A stretch of DNA of 64,000 nucleotides from Streptomyces sp. LX-29 (GTDB lineage Bacteria > Actinomycetota > Actinomycetes > Streptomycetales > Streptomycetaceae), in contig NZ_CP089746.1 in the NCBI RefSeq assembly GCF_029541745.1, forward strand, positions 7,077,559 through 7,141,558, in the 5' to 3' direction. Shown in pieces: positions 37,601 through 45,152 of this stretch; position 1 is the stretch's first letter, and each line of letters starts with the position of its first letter. The notes under the pieces are model-generated. The model had not been told where the DNA came from. It saw only the letters and a list, made by a program, of their open reading frames with translations, and made no database searches. A program made the translations under genes and the position numbers.

Positions 37601-38419
37601 CTGGCGGTCGGCCTGCCCGCCTGCGCCGGCGTCGCCCACGGCCCGCTGGTCACCGGCGTCGAGGAGGTCTTCCGGCACCCGCCGGGCACGGCGGTGCTGC
37701 TCCGCCCGACCACCGAGCCCGCGGACTTCCCCGCCATGACCCAGGCCGCCGCGGTCCTCACCCTGGAGGGCGGAGGCACCTCGCACGCGGCCGTCGTCGC
37801 CCGCGAGTTGGACCTCCCCACCGTCGTCGGCGCCCAGCTCCTGGATCCCGACCTCGCGGCCCGGCTGCGCGCCGCGGAGACCGAGGGGGAGCCGCTTCCC
37901 GAAGTCACGGTCTGCGGCACCACCGGCCGCGTCTGGCTGGGCCGGGTGCCACCCGCTCCCGGCGACCCCGACCTGGGCCGGGCGGCGGAGCTCCCGGGCG
38001 CCGTGGAGACGGGGACGGTGGTCTGCCGTACGGCGGGGCCGGAGGCCGCGGCCGAGGCCGGCCGCGCCGTGGTTCTGGTGGACCGGGCCACCGGCCGGCC
38101 GCTGGCCGTCGCGGCGGACCCGGACCCGACGGCCGCCGCATCGGCCCCGGAACGGGCGCTGGTGTGCGCCGCGGAGGACGAGCTGCCCGCGGACGGCGGC
38201 GATCGGCTCGTCGCGACGGGCGACCCGGCCGTGGCCGAGACCTGGGCGGCGCGGGGCGGTCGGGTCGCGTATCTGCACCCCGCCCCCGACCCCGCCCGTC
38301 CCTGGCGGACCCGACTGCCGGACTGCCGTCTCGCGTTCGTGGCGCTGCCCGCCGCCGACCAACGGGAGCACGCCCGCTGGTCCCTGGCGATCGCCGCGGC
38401 CCGGCGAGACGCCCGGTGA
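34688..38419 (+). CDS. Acyl-AMP ligase fused to PPDK-type ATP-grasp and phosphohistidine domains
   Basis: The protein has 1243 residues. Residues 1-545 are a fatty-acyl-AMP-ligase-like enzyme (FTSGSSSAPRGVTLT near 158, TGDLGFRHEEQIYVLGR, catalytic Lys in RTTSGKPQRGKL near 531). A Pro/Asp/Gly/Ala repeat linker (about 577-605) follows. Residues about 615-930 match the ATP-grasp half of pyruvate phosphate dikinase: LLGGKGHHLTLMRRLGLPVP, VRSSPPRSMPGMMDTLLG and GSGVVFSHNPINGDEGLFGE. The phosphohistidine domain follows with His1033 in GGGTSHAAVVAREL. The PEP/pyruvate TIM barrel is missing; the last about 180 residues are not recognised. It probably acylates the adjacent ACP and generates phosphohistidine for transfer. 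It lies 8 bp after the ACP gene. Confidence 0.85.
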   Translation: MRDLTSWLDNPATDAGITTYDGKQWTRHTYADFADQVFGAAAALRRQGVGRGDRVALVLPSGPEFTRYFFAAMAVGATPTPIAPRGYQGPVDYGTFVAGLLDTLRPGCVVAEGPVLDLLAGLPEAAPRVIDARRPLPPADDRTRVVLDKDDLALIQFTSGSSSAPRGVTLTSEAALAQVALLEDKYRIEPESSFGSWLPLHHDMGLIGLFLTPVVLGCEVSLMRPEHFVRRPLEWLKIFGERGGTISAIPNFALERVVRRVRPEDLEGMDFGRWRALIIGSDRVSMSVLDAFHGLLAPHGLTREALSPSYGMAEATLAVSGVGHGREPEALLLGSTEFSQGAPVRIAGRRRLAGAEPGDRTLHSVVSCGTELVGVDITVTGEDGHALPDGHVGELLVRSPALSRGYFGAPPEDDRFTTGGYRTGDLGFRHEEQIYVLGRVGDSVKVNGRYVTAEDVELALVRVLELQHDKLAVVLHSVSGTPAALVTVQRGAETLDVTRLGDVLESFGLSADRTAVLHVGALAVPRTTSGKPQRGKLWRSLVGGELTGTPVHLGEDFPYAFTTDPDSGRSRVVPQHRDEGEGTDGAARPDGAAQPDGAARLDGAVPRSAEESRALLGGKGHHLTLMRRLGLPVPPFAVLDSAELAARPVDAERIRELLGPLAEAAADTMAPRESAVGLAVRSSPPRSMPGMMDTLLGIGLSPSDVEPLARRLGDRAAAWEVLLTQARHLCRHVGGADPARLAAAEGDPTGGLTGDPTGGPAERYDRLRRLYAELTGADYPVDPVDQVRVAVEAVRASWNSERARQYRQAHGIPERPGPAVVVQALAYGMAGGASGSGVVFSHNPINGDEGLFGEYLTGSTGEDLVSGTRTPQAVAALEAQDPRAHRLLTELVARLHHELGAMADVEFVVERGRLWLVQVRPAAAAPHVLNRVAQRMWRDGRLTARQALARLDADALFASPPARVAGEPPGLLAVGLPACAGVAHGPLVTGVEEVFRHPPGTAVLLRPTTEPADFPAMTQAAAVLTLEGGGTSHAAVVARELDLPTVVGAQLLDPDLAARLRAAETEGEPLPEVTVCGTTGRVWLGRVPPAPGDPDLGRAAELPGAVETGTVVCRTAGPEAAAEAGRAVVLVDRATGRPLAVAADPDPTAAASAPERALVCAAEDELPADGGDRLVATGDPAVAETWAARGGRVAYLHPAPDPARPWRTRLPDCRLAFVALPAADQREHARWSLAIAAARRDAR

Positions 38420-39789
38420 CCGCACCACCGGCCGGGCGCGCGACCGACCGGCCCCGCGCGCCCGGCCACCCGACCGCGCGGGCCTGGGAACGGCCCGAAG
38501 GGGAGGGGGCGGCACCCGCCCAGACGCCACCGGGTGCCGCCGCGGGGAGTACCGGGACGGGAACCCCCGAGGAGTCGGCGCCCGCCGGGCCCGGGGCGCC
38601 GCCGCCGGGCATCGGCTTCACGTCGACTGCCAGGGCTCCCGGGGGTGCTGCCGCGCTCCGCTCGGGGGAGCGGTCGGCGGCCGAGTCGGGGGTGTCGGAC
38701 CCGTCGGATGTCGATCCGGACCTCGATACGGGCGCGGATGCGCGGCGGGGCGCCGGTCTGATGTCGGAGCCTTGGGACGTCGATCGGGGCGGCGGTGTCT
38801 CGTCGGGTGCCGGAGCGGTCCTCCGCGTCACCGGGTCGGAGCCCGGCACGCGCCCCGGCGCCGCGCCGGACGCAGGGGCGGGGGCCCGCCCCGGGAACGG
38901 GGGAGTGGCGACGGGCGACCGGGCTCGGGATCCGGTCGGGGGAACGGAGGTCGCCCCGGCCCTCGGCCTGGGAGCGGCTCCGGGAGTCCCCGTGGTCGAC
39001 CTGGGAGTCGCCCCGGCTCTCGACCCGGGCGTCGACCCGGGTCCCGGCACCGCGCTGCGGGACCTGCGGCGGCAGTTCGAGGCGGTGCGCGCGCTGCTGG
39101 CCGAGGTCGGCGAGCGGGAGTTGGAGCTGCCCACCCCGGCCGCGGGGTGGACGGTGCGGGACCAGATCGGACACCTGGCGGACACCGAGGAGGTCGCGGC
39201 CGACACCGTCACCGGGGGGCCGCGGAGCTTCGCCGAGGCGCTGCGCCCGTATCCGGACGCGGCGGCGTTCACAGCGGCCGGGGCCGCGCGGGCGGCCGGC
39301 CGCGGGCGGGACGAGCTGGTGGCCTGGCTGTGCCGGGCGCAGGAGGCGACGTTGGCCGCGCTGGCGGGGGCCGGGCCGCGGGCACGGGTGCCCTGGGGGC
39401 TCGGCCTCTCGGTCGGCGCCTTCACCCAGGCGCGGCTGATGGAGAGTTGGGCGCACGGCTGGGACCTGGGCCGGGCGCTCGGCACACCGGACCGGCTCAC
39501 GGCGGAGGCGTGGCATGTGGCCTCCCTCGGCCATGACACGCTCCGGTTCGCCCTGCTGCGGGCGCGGGTGCGGACCCCGCCGGGACACACGCTCCGGCTC
39601 GACCTGGACGCGGGCCCGCTCGGGCGATGGACGTTCGGGCCGGCGGAGGCCACGGACGTGGTCTCCGGACCCGCCGAGGCGTGGGTGAAGACGGTGACGC
39701 GCCGCGCGGCCGCGGAGGCCCGGGAGCGGCTGCGGGCGGACGGCCCGCTGGCCCGGCTCGCCGTCGCCCACGCCCAGGCGTACCTGTGA
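38416..39789 (+). CDS. TIGR03084/mycothiol-dependent maleylpyruvate isomerase-like protein with long disordered N-terminus
   Basis: The C-terminal about 240 residues form a DinB-like four-helix domain: WTVRDQIGHLADTEEVAAD with a metal-binding His, then ESWAHGWDLGRALG giving a second His and Asp, then a C-terminal domain starting near ARVRTPPGHTLRLDLD. Members of this family use mycothiol in actinomycete isomerisation or detoxification reactions, or have unknown roles. GTG 38416 overlaps the preceding stop but brings about 210 residues of Pro/Gly/Ala-rich low complexity; the functional start may be one of the downstream GTG codons near 38980. The role in the cluster is unclear; removal of a reactive intermediate with mycothiol is possible. 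Confidence 0.65.
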   Translation: MTAPPAGRATDRPRAPGHPTARAWERPEGEGAAPAQTPPGAAAGSTGTGTPEESAPAGPGAPPPGIGFTSTARAPGGAAALRSGERSAAESGVSDPSDVDPDLDTGADARRGAGLMSEPWDVDRGGGVSSGAGAVLRVTGSEPGTRPGAAPDAGAGARPGNGGVATGDRARDPVGGTEVAPALGLGAAPGVPVVDLGVAPALDPGVDPGPGTALRDLRRQFEAVRALLAEVGERELELPTPAAGWTVRDQIGHLADTEEVAADTVTGGPRSFAEALRPYPDAAAFTAAGAARAAGRGRDELVAWLCRAQEATLAALAGAGPRARVPWGLGLSVGAFTQARLMESWAHGWDLGRALGTPDRLTAEAWHVASLGHDTLRFALLRARVRTPPGHTLRLDLDAGPLGRWTFGPAEATDVVSGPAEAWVKTVTRRAAAEARERLRADGPLARLAVAHAQAYL

Positions 39790-39872
39790 CGCGTGCGCCC
39801 GCACGCATCCGCTATCCGCTGGCCCCGGGCGTATCCGGGGCACGGAGACGACACGAAAGGCAGAACGGACGG

Positions 39873-40445
39873 ATGAGCATCCACGAGGTCGACGGGGGCA
39901 TCCTGCACGCGCTGCGGGTGGCCGGCTGGCTGGGCGCCGAGCGCTTCCCCGCCTGGGGAGTGGCGGAGCCCGAGGACGCGCTGACCCGGCTGGTCGAGGC
40001 GGGCCGGGTGCGGCTGGTGCGCAGCCCGCGCGGCGAGATGTACGGGCTGACACCCGAGGGCACGGAGGCGGCGACGTCCGCGGTGGCCGCATGGCTGGCC
40101 GGCCTCGACCCGGCCGGGAGTGCCGCGCTCGGGGCGGCGCTCGCCGGGTTCGAGGCCCACGACGGGGCGTTGAAGCACCTGGTGACGAGGTACCAGGCCG
40201 GTGCTCGGGACACCGTCGGGCAGGATCTGCGCGACTTCCACGAGCAGGCGCGCGGCGCGCTGGACGCGGTCGTGTCGGCCGCTCCGCTGTGGGCGAGCTA
40301 CCCGGAGCGGTTGGAGAACGCGCTGCTCCAGGTGGAGAAGGGCGAACTGGACCACGTGGCCTCGCCGTTGCTGGAGAGCTACCACACGGTCTGGCACCTG
40401 GCCCACCGGGACATGCGGCTCGTGTGCGAAGCCCGCCGGCCCTGA
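39873..40445 (+). CDS. Small winged-helix-like protein of unknown function
   Basis: The protein has 190 residues from ATG 39873. The first about 70 residues resemble a winged helix (VDGGILHALRVAGWLGAERF, LVEAGRVRLVRSPRGEMYGLTPEGTEAA). The rest is helical, with FEAHDGALKHLVTRYQAG and a closing YHTVWHLAHRDMRLVC. From memory, actinobacterial PPDK-like enzymes can carry a similar winged helix plus helical C-terminal domain, so this could be a detached subunit of the phosphotransferase system rather than a DNA-binding regulator. That is tentative. It lies 22 bp before the CreE-like gene. Confidence 0.55.
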   Translation: MSIHEVDGGILHALRVAGWLGAERFPAWGVAEPEDALTRLVEAGRVRLVRSPRGEMYGLTPEGTEAATSAVAAWLAGLDPAGSAALGAALAGFEAHDGALKHLVTRYQAGARDTVGQDLRDFHEQARGALDAVVSAAPLWASYPERLENALLQVEKGELDHVASPLLESYHTVWHLAHRDMRLVCEARRP

Positions 40446-40467
40446 CCGGAGCGGCGGAGACCTCGAC

Positions 40468-42411
40468 ATGAGCAGAAGACCCAGGGTGATATGCCTGGTG
40501 GGGGCCGGGCCGCGGGGGCTGTCGGTCCTGGAGCGGCTGTGTGCCCAGGAACGGACCGCGGGCGCGGCGGCGGTCCCGTTGACCGTCCACGTCGTGGACC
40601 CGTACCCGCCGGGCGCCGGCGCCGTCTGGCGCACCGACCAGTCCCGCCGGCTGCTGATGAACACCGTTTCCTCGCAGATCACGGTCTTCACCGACCACAC
40701 CTCGCGGATCGACGGGCCGATCGAACCCGGCCCCAGTCTCCACGCGTGGGCCTCCGCCGGGCCCGAGGAGGAGGGGCCGGCCCGCGCCGAGGCGCGCGGG
40801 CTGGGCCCCGACGACTACCCCACCCGCGCGCTCTACGGCGCCTATCTGCGGGCCGTGTTCCGGCGCGTGGTGCGGGGCGCCCCCGCCCATGTCACCGTCG
40901 AGACGCACCGCTCGCGCGCCGTCGAGCTGACGGAGGACCGGCCCGGCGGCGCGCAGTCCGTGCGGCTCGCCGACGGGCGCCGGCTCACCGGTCTGGACGC
41001 CGTCGTGCTGGCGCAGGGCCATGTGCCGGTCCACCCGCGGCCCGAGGAGCGGCGCACCGCGGGCCTCGCCCGCGACCTGGGCCTCACCTACCTCGCCCCC
41101 GGCAACCCGGCCGACGCCGACCTGAAGGCCATCGGTCCCGGCGAGCCGGTGCTCCTCCGCGGCCTGGGGCTGAACTTCTTCGACTACCAGGCGCTGCTGA
41201 CCGAGGGCCGGGGCGGTGCCTTCGCCCGCGTGGGGGAGCGGCTGGTCTACCACCCGTCGGGCCGCGAGCCGCGGCTGTACGCGAGCTCCCGGCGGGGCAT
41301 CCCGTACCACGCCCGCGGCCGCAACGAGAAGGGCGTCGCCGAGCGGCACCTGCCGCGGCTGCTGACGCCCGAGCTGATCGCCCGGCTGCGCGAGCGGACC
41401 GAGAAGGGCGAGCCGGTGCGCTTCGGCGCCGAGCTGTGGCCGCTGATCGCCGTCGAGGTGGAGGCCGTCTACTACGGCACCCTCCTCCAGGCCCGCGGTC
41501 GGGGCGCCGAACGGGCGGAGTTCACCCGACGGTTCCTGGACGCGGCCGACGCCGCCGAGCGGGCCGCGGTGCTGGACGCGTACGGCATCGCGGCCGCCGA
41601 CCGCTGGGACTGGGGTCGGCTCTCCCGCCCCACGGACGGCCGCCGGTTCGCCGACCGCGACGACTTCCGGCGCTGGCTGCTGGAGCACCTGGCGCGGGAC
41701 GTGGCCGCGGCCCGGGCGGGCAACGTCGGCGGCCCACTGAAGGCCGCCCTGGACGTGCTGCGCGACCTCCGCAACGAGGTGCGGCAGCTGGTGGACCACG
41801 GCGGGCTGGAGGGCGGTTCGTACCGCGACGAGTTGGCCGGCTGGTACACCCCGCTCAACGCCTATCTCTCCATCGGCCCGCCGGCGTCGCGCATCGAGGA
41901 GATGATCGCGCTGATCGAGGCGGGGGTACTGGAGCTGACCGGCCCCGGAACCGAGATCCGGGTCGACACCGCGCGGCCGGCGTTCGTGGCCACGTCCGAG
42001 AGGGTGCCCGGCCCACCGGTGCGCTGCTCCGCGTTGATCGAGGCCCGGCTGCACGAACCGGACCTGCGCCGCACCGCGGATCCGCTGCTGCTGCGGCTGG
42101 TGCGCGCCGGAGCCGCGGTGCCGTACCGCATCGGGTCGACGGACGGGGGGAGTTGGGAGACCGGTGGGCTCGCGGTCACCGAGCGGCCCTACCGGCTGGT
42201 GGAGGCGGACGGCCGCGCCCATCCGCGCCGGTTCGCCTACGGCGTCCCCACCGAGTATGTCCACTGGGTGACCGCCGCCGGTATCCGTCCCGGCGTGGAC
42301 TCCGTCACCCTGGGCGATTCGGACGCGATCGCGCGGGCGATCCGACAACTTCCCTCTCCTGAGGGGGAGTCGGAGACGCCCGTCACCGATTCCCTGGGAG
42401 TGAACGCATGA
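40468..42411 (+). CDS. creE: CreE-like FAD-dependent aspartate N-oxygenase (nitrosuccinate synthase)
   Basis: This is a 647-residue flavoprotein. The FAD site VICLVGAGPRGLSVLERL opens the protein. SRRLLMNTVSSQITVF and a second nucleotide motif region (VVLAQGHVPVHP, EPVLLRGLGLNFFDYQALL) follow, and a long C-terminal part with RNEKGVAERHLPRLL completes the NAD_binding_9-type family. CreE oxidises the amine of L-aspartate in three steps to nitrosuccinate using NADPH and O2. The assignment rests on family features together with the CreD-type lyase that overlaps by 4 bp; this two-gene signature is diagnostic for the nitrous-acid (ANS) pathway. Confidence 0.85.
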   Translation: MSRRPRVICLVGAGPRGLSVLERLCAQERTAGAAAVPLTVHVVDPYPPGAGAVWRTDQSRRLLMNTVSSQITVFTDHTSRIDGPIEPGPSLHAWASAGPEEEGPARAEARGLGPDDYPTRALYGAYLRAVFRRVVRGAPAHVTVETHRSRAVELTEDRPGGAQSVRLADGRRLTGLDAVVLAQGHVPVHPRPEERRTAGLARDLGLTYLAPGNPADADLKAIGPGEPVLLRGLGLNFFDYQALLTEGRGGAFARVGERLVYHPSGREPRLYASSRRGIPYHARGRNEKGVAERHLPRLLTPELIARLRERTEKGEPVRFGAELWPLIAVEVEAVYYGTLLQARGRGAERAEFTRRFLDAADAAERAAVLDAYGIAAADRWDWGRLSRPTDGRRFADRDDFRRWLLEHLARDVAAARAGNVGGPLKAALDVLRDLRNEVRQLVDHGGLEGGSYRDELAGWYTPLNAYLSIGPPASRIEEMIALIEAGVLELTGPGTEIRVDTARPAFVATSERVPGPPVRCSALIEARLHEPDLRRTADPLLLRLVRAGAAVPYRIGSTDGGSWETGGLAVTERPYRLVEADGRAHPRRFAYGVPTEYVHWVTAAGIRPGVDSVTLGDSDAIARAIRQLPSPEGESETPVTDSLGVNA

Positions 42412-43901
42412 ACAGCAGAGCCGACAGGACCGACGCCCCGGTGGACGCCGGGCTGCTCTCCCCGGTACGCGCGGGGACCCCGGTCGAGCGGGTGGTGGAC
42501 GACGAGGCGTGGCTGGCGGCCATGCTCGACGCCGAGGCCGCGCTCGCCCGGGCGCAGGCGCGCCTGGGCACCGTGCCGCCGAAGGCCGCCGAGACCATCA
42601 CGGAGGTGGCCCGGGCGGGCGGGCTGGACGTACGGGCGCTGGCCGTCGCGGCCCGCGAGTCGGCCAACCCCGTGGTGGCGTTGGTGCGGATGTTCACCGA
42701 GGCGGTGGCGGCCGCCGACCCGACGGCCGCCGAGTACGTCCACCGCGGCTCCACCAGCCAGGACGTCTTCGACACCGCCGCGATGCTGGTCGCGCGCCGG
42801 GCGGTGCGGCTGATCCGCGAGGACCTGCGCCGCACCGCGCACGCGCTGGCCCGGCTGGCCGCGGAACACCGCGACACCGTGATGGCCGGGCGCACCCTCG
42901 CCCTGCACGCGGTGCCCGTCACCTTCGGACTCAAGGCGGCCGGCTGGCGCCAGCTGGTGCGGGACGCCGACGACCGGCTGGCGCGGGTGGAGCGGGACGG
43001 GCTGCCGGTCTCGCTCGGCGGCGCCGCCGGCACGCTGGCCGGATACCTGGAGTACGCGCGCCTGGACTCCGCCGCCCTCCCGGAAGGCTCCGAGGGCGCT
43101 GAGGGCTGTGGGGGTTTCGACCCCGCCGGATACGCCGTACGGCTGGCCGACGCGTTCGCCGACGAGACGGGGCTCGCCCGCCCCCGGCTGCCCTGGCACG
43201 CGCTGCGCACGCCGATCGCCGACCTGGCGGCCGCGCTGGGGTTCACCGCCGGGGCCCTGGGGAAGATCGCGGCCGATGTGCAGACCCTGGCCAGGACCGA
43301 GATCGGGGAGGTCGCCGAGCCCGCCGTGGCCGGCCGCGGCGCCTCCTCGGCCATGCCGCACAAACGCAACCCGGTGCTGGCCACGCTGGTCCGCAGCGCC
43401 GCGCTCCAAGTCCCCGCGCTGGCCGGCGGACTGACCCAGCTGCTGGTCTCGGAGGACGAGCGGTCCGCCGGCGGCTGGCACGCGGAGTGGCTGCTGCTCC
43501 GTGAGTGCCTGCGCCTGGTCGGCGGCGCCGGTTCGACCATGGCGGAGCTGGCCGAGGGGATCGAGGTGCGGCCCGAGCGGATGCACGACAACCTCCGCCT
43601 CACCGGCGGCCAGGTCGTCTCCGAACGCGTCAGCGCCGTGCTCGCCCCGAAGCTGGGCAGGACGGCCGCCAAACGCCTCCTCGACGAGGCGTCCACGACC
43701 GCGCGGCGCACCGGGCGACCGCTCGCCGAGGCCCTCGGACGACTCTCCGAGATCGCGGGCGTCCTCACCGCCGAGGAACTCGCCGAGCTGTGCGCCCCCG
43801 AGCGCTATATCGGCGCCGCCGCCACCCTGGTCGACCGCGCCCTCTCCCAGCCGGACGCCCACCCCGCCGACCAGGCACCGGCCCACCCGGCCGCACGGTA
43901 A
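42408..43901 (+). CDS. creD: CreD-like nitrosuccinate lyase (fumarase/aspartase superfamily)
   Basis: This 497-residue enzyme belongs to the 3-carboxymuconate cycloisomerase/adenylosuccinate lyase branch. It has the superfamily signature ASSAMPHKRNPVLATLV, the HRGSTSQDVFDTA segment, and AGRTLALHAVPVTFGLKAAGW in the middle. CreD splits nitrosuccinate into nitrite and fumarate. True beta-ketoadipate enzymes would be found with pca genes, none of which occur here. It is the last gene of the cluster A train; downstream DNA is repetitive and non-coding. Confidence 0.87.
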   Translation: MNSRADRTDAPVDAGLLSPVRAGTPVERVVDDEAWLAAMLDAEAALARAQARLGTVPPKAAETITEVARAGGLDVRALAVAARESANPVVALVRMFTEAVAAADPTAAEYVHRGSTSQDVFDTAAMLVARRAVRLIREDLRRTAHALARLAAEHRDTVMAGRTLALHAVPVTFGLKAAGWRQLVRDADDRLARVERDGLPVSLGGAAGTLAGYLEYARLDSAALPEGSEGAEGCGGFDPAGYAVRLADAFADETGLARPRLPWHALRTPIADLAAALGFTAGALGKIAADVQTLARTEIGEVAEPAVAGRGASSAMPHKRNPVLATLVRSAALQVPALAGGLTQLLVSEDERSAGGWHAEWLLLRECLRLVGGAGSTMAELAEGIEVRPERMHDNLRLTGGQVVSERVSAVLAPKLGRTAAKRLLDEASTTARRTGRPLAEALGRLSEIAGVLTAEELAELCAPERYIGAAATLVDRALSQPDAHPADQAPAHPAAR

Positions 43902-44400
43902 CCACCGGCGCCGCGCGCCACACTCGACACCGGCGACGCGAGGTGCGCGGGGCGCCGACCAGGCGCGCCGACGCCCGGCACCAAGGCCAGGTGCCAGGGC
44001 CCGGCACCGACGCCCGGCGCCAACGACGCGCCCTGCTCGGCGCCGGCCACGCGCGCTGTGGCCGGCGTCGACCACCCGAGCTGTGTTCGGTGCCGGCCGC
44101 GCGCGCCGCCGCCTGGCACCAAGGCCCGACACCAATGACGTGCGCCATGCTCGGCGTCGACCGCCCGAGCTGTGTTCGGCGCCGGCCGCGCGCGCCAACG
44201 ACGCGCGCCATGCCCTGGCGCCAACGCCCGGCACCAACGCCCGGCCCAACGACGTGCGCCGTGGCCGGCGTCGACCACCCGAGTTGTGCCCGGTGCCGAC
44301 CACGCGCGCCGACGCCCGGCGCCTACGACGCGCGCCATGCCCGGCGCCGACGCCCGGCACCCACGACGCGCGCCCTGCCCGGCGCCAGCCGGGTAAGCGC
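43902..44400. repeat. Non-coding degenerate repeats with three 44-bp copies
   Basis: This 500-bp stretch has no convincing gene despite long open frames on both strands. A 44-bp unit starting GGCGTCGACC and ending CGCGCGCC occurs at 44064-44107, 44153-44196 and 44267-44310 with few mismatches. Shorter CGCCCGGCACCAACG-like units fill the gaps. It marks the boundary between the two clusters. Confidence 0.7.
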
Positions 44401-44433
44401 TCCGGGGGACGTGCCGCGACATGCGTCGATCGC

Positions 44434-44485
44434 CTGCGGGCCCGTGGTGGCCGGTCGCGCAGTTCCCCGCGCCCCTTCAGGGCGC
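44434..44485. repeat. Common Streptomyces intergenic mini-repeat
   Basis: The block containing GTCGCGCAGTTCCCCGCGCC matches a short GC-rich element that is scattered through intergenic regions of many Streptomyces genomes (from memory). Nothing else was recognised in 44486-44744. Confidence 0.5.
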
Positions 44486-44744
44486 TCCCGGTGTCGTGGC
44501 GTGTCCGAAGACGCCCCGGGGGATGGCTGGCGCCCCGCCCGACCCTCGACAGTGGCGCACGCCTCACCAACCGCGGGAGCGCATCGGGCGCCTCCCCACG
44601 ATCGTGGGGGCTGACCGGCCGTCACGGCCGAGTCGCGAGGGCCGAGCCGCCACGGCCGTGCCGCGATGGCAGGGCCGCTTCGGCATGCCCGCGGGCGGAC
44701 CGACGCCCGCCCCGTGCGTCCCGGCGCGGGTGCGCCGTACGGGC

Positions 44745-45035
44745 TCAGTACGACCCGTAGTTCCCGTAGGGCCTCTGGTACTCGGCGACGAGGCCGAACT
44801 GGAGCGGCTCGGCGGGGGTGGGCGGGACGTCCGACACGACGGACACGGTCTCGATCACCTGCTCCGGAGCCTCCTGTTCGGCGGATTCGAGCCGCTCCAG
44901 CTCCGCGGCGGACACGAGGGCGACGAGCGGCTTGCCGTGCCGGGTCACCACGACGCGTTCGCCGCCGTACACCACGCGGTTGATGAGCTCCGCCAGCTCG
45001 GACCTGGCTTGCGTCACCGGAATCTCATAGGCCAT
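44745..45035 (-). CDS. Phd/YefM-family antitoxin, no toxin partner seen
   Basis: This is a 96-residue protein. The N-terminal about 55 residues match the Phd/YefM DNA-binding domain: YEIPVTQARSELAELINRV followed by GGERVVVTRHGKPLVALVSA. The C-terminal tail (Glu-rich, ending EYQRPYGNYGSY) is the part that normally binds a RelE- or Doc-type toxin. No toxin gene lies on either side, as repeats follow downstream and a divergent hydrolase lies upstream. It may be a solitary transcriptional repressor for its own promoter and the divergent cluster B genes. Confidence 0.85.
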   Translation of the reverse strand: MAYEIPVTQARSELAELINRVVYGGERVVVTRHGKPLVALVSAAELERLESAEQEAPEQVIETVSVVSDVPPTPAEPLQFGLVAEYQRPYGNYGSY

Positions 45036-45152
45036 GCTGCGTATCCTACGTTCTGTACGTCCTGTACATTTGGCTGACAACGTTTTCGCCGGGGGGAACG
45101 CACGCGTTGCCCGTCGGTCGACCGTGTACGAGAGCGACAAGGAGCTGTTGAA

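Noticed and set aside
37021..42348. Minus-strand open frame of about 1775 codons
   Set aside because: It runs antisense across four plus-strand genes with recognisable active sites and overlapping starts. The composition is low-complexity and no family is recognised.
42408..43901. Annotation as beta-ketoadipate pathway cycloisomerase (pcaB)
   Set aside because: The superfamily is right, but no pca gene is nearby and the 4-bp overlap with a CreE-type flavoprotein points to nitrosuccinate lyase.
43902..44400. Possible CRISPR array in the repeat region
   Set aside because: The 44-bp copies are too few, imperfect and unevenly spaced (89 and 114 bp), the spacers are themselves repetitive, and no cas gene is present.
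42237..44570. Minus-strand open frames through the 44-kb repeat region
   Set aside because: Their repeated Arg/Ala/Gly translations simply reflect the DNA repeats, and part lies antisense to the CreD-like gene.
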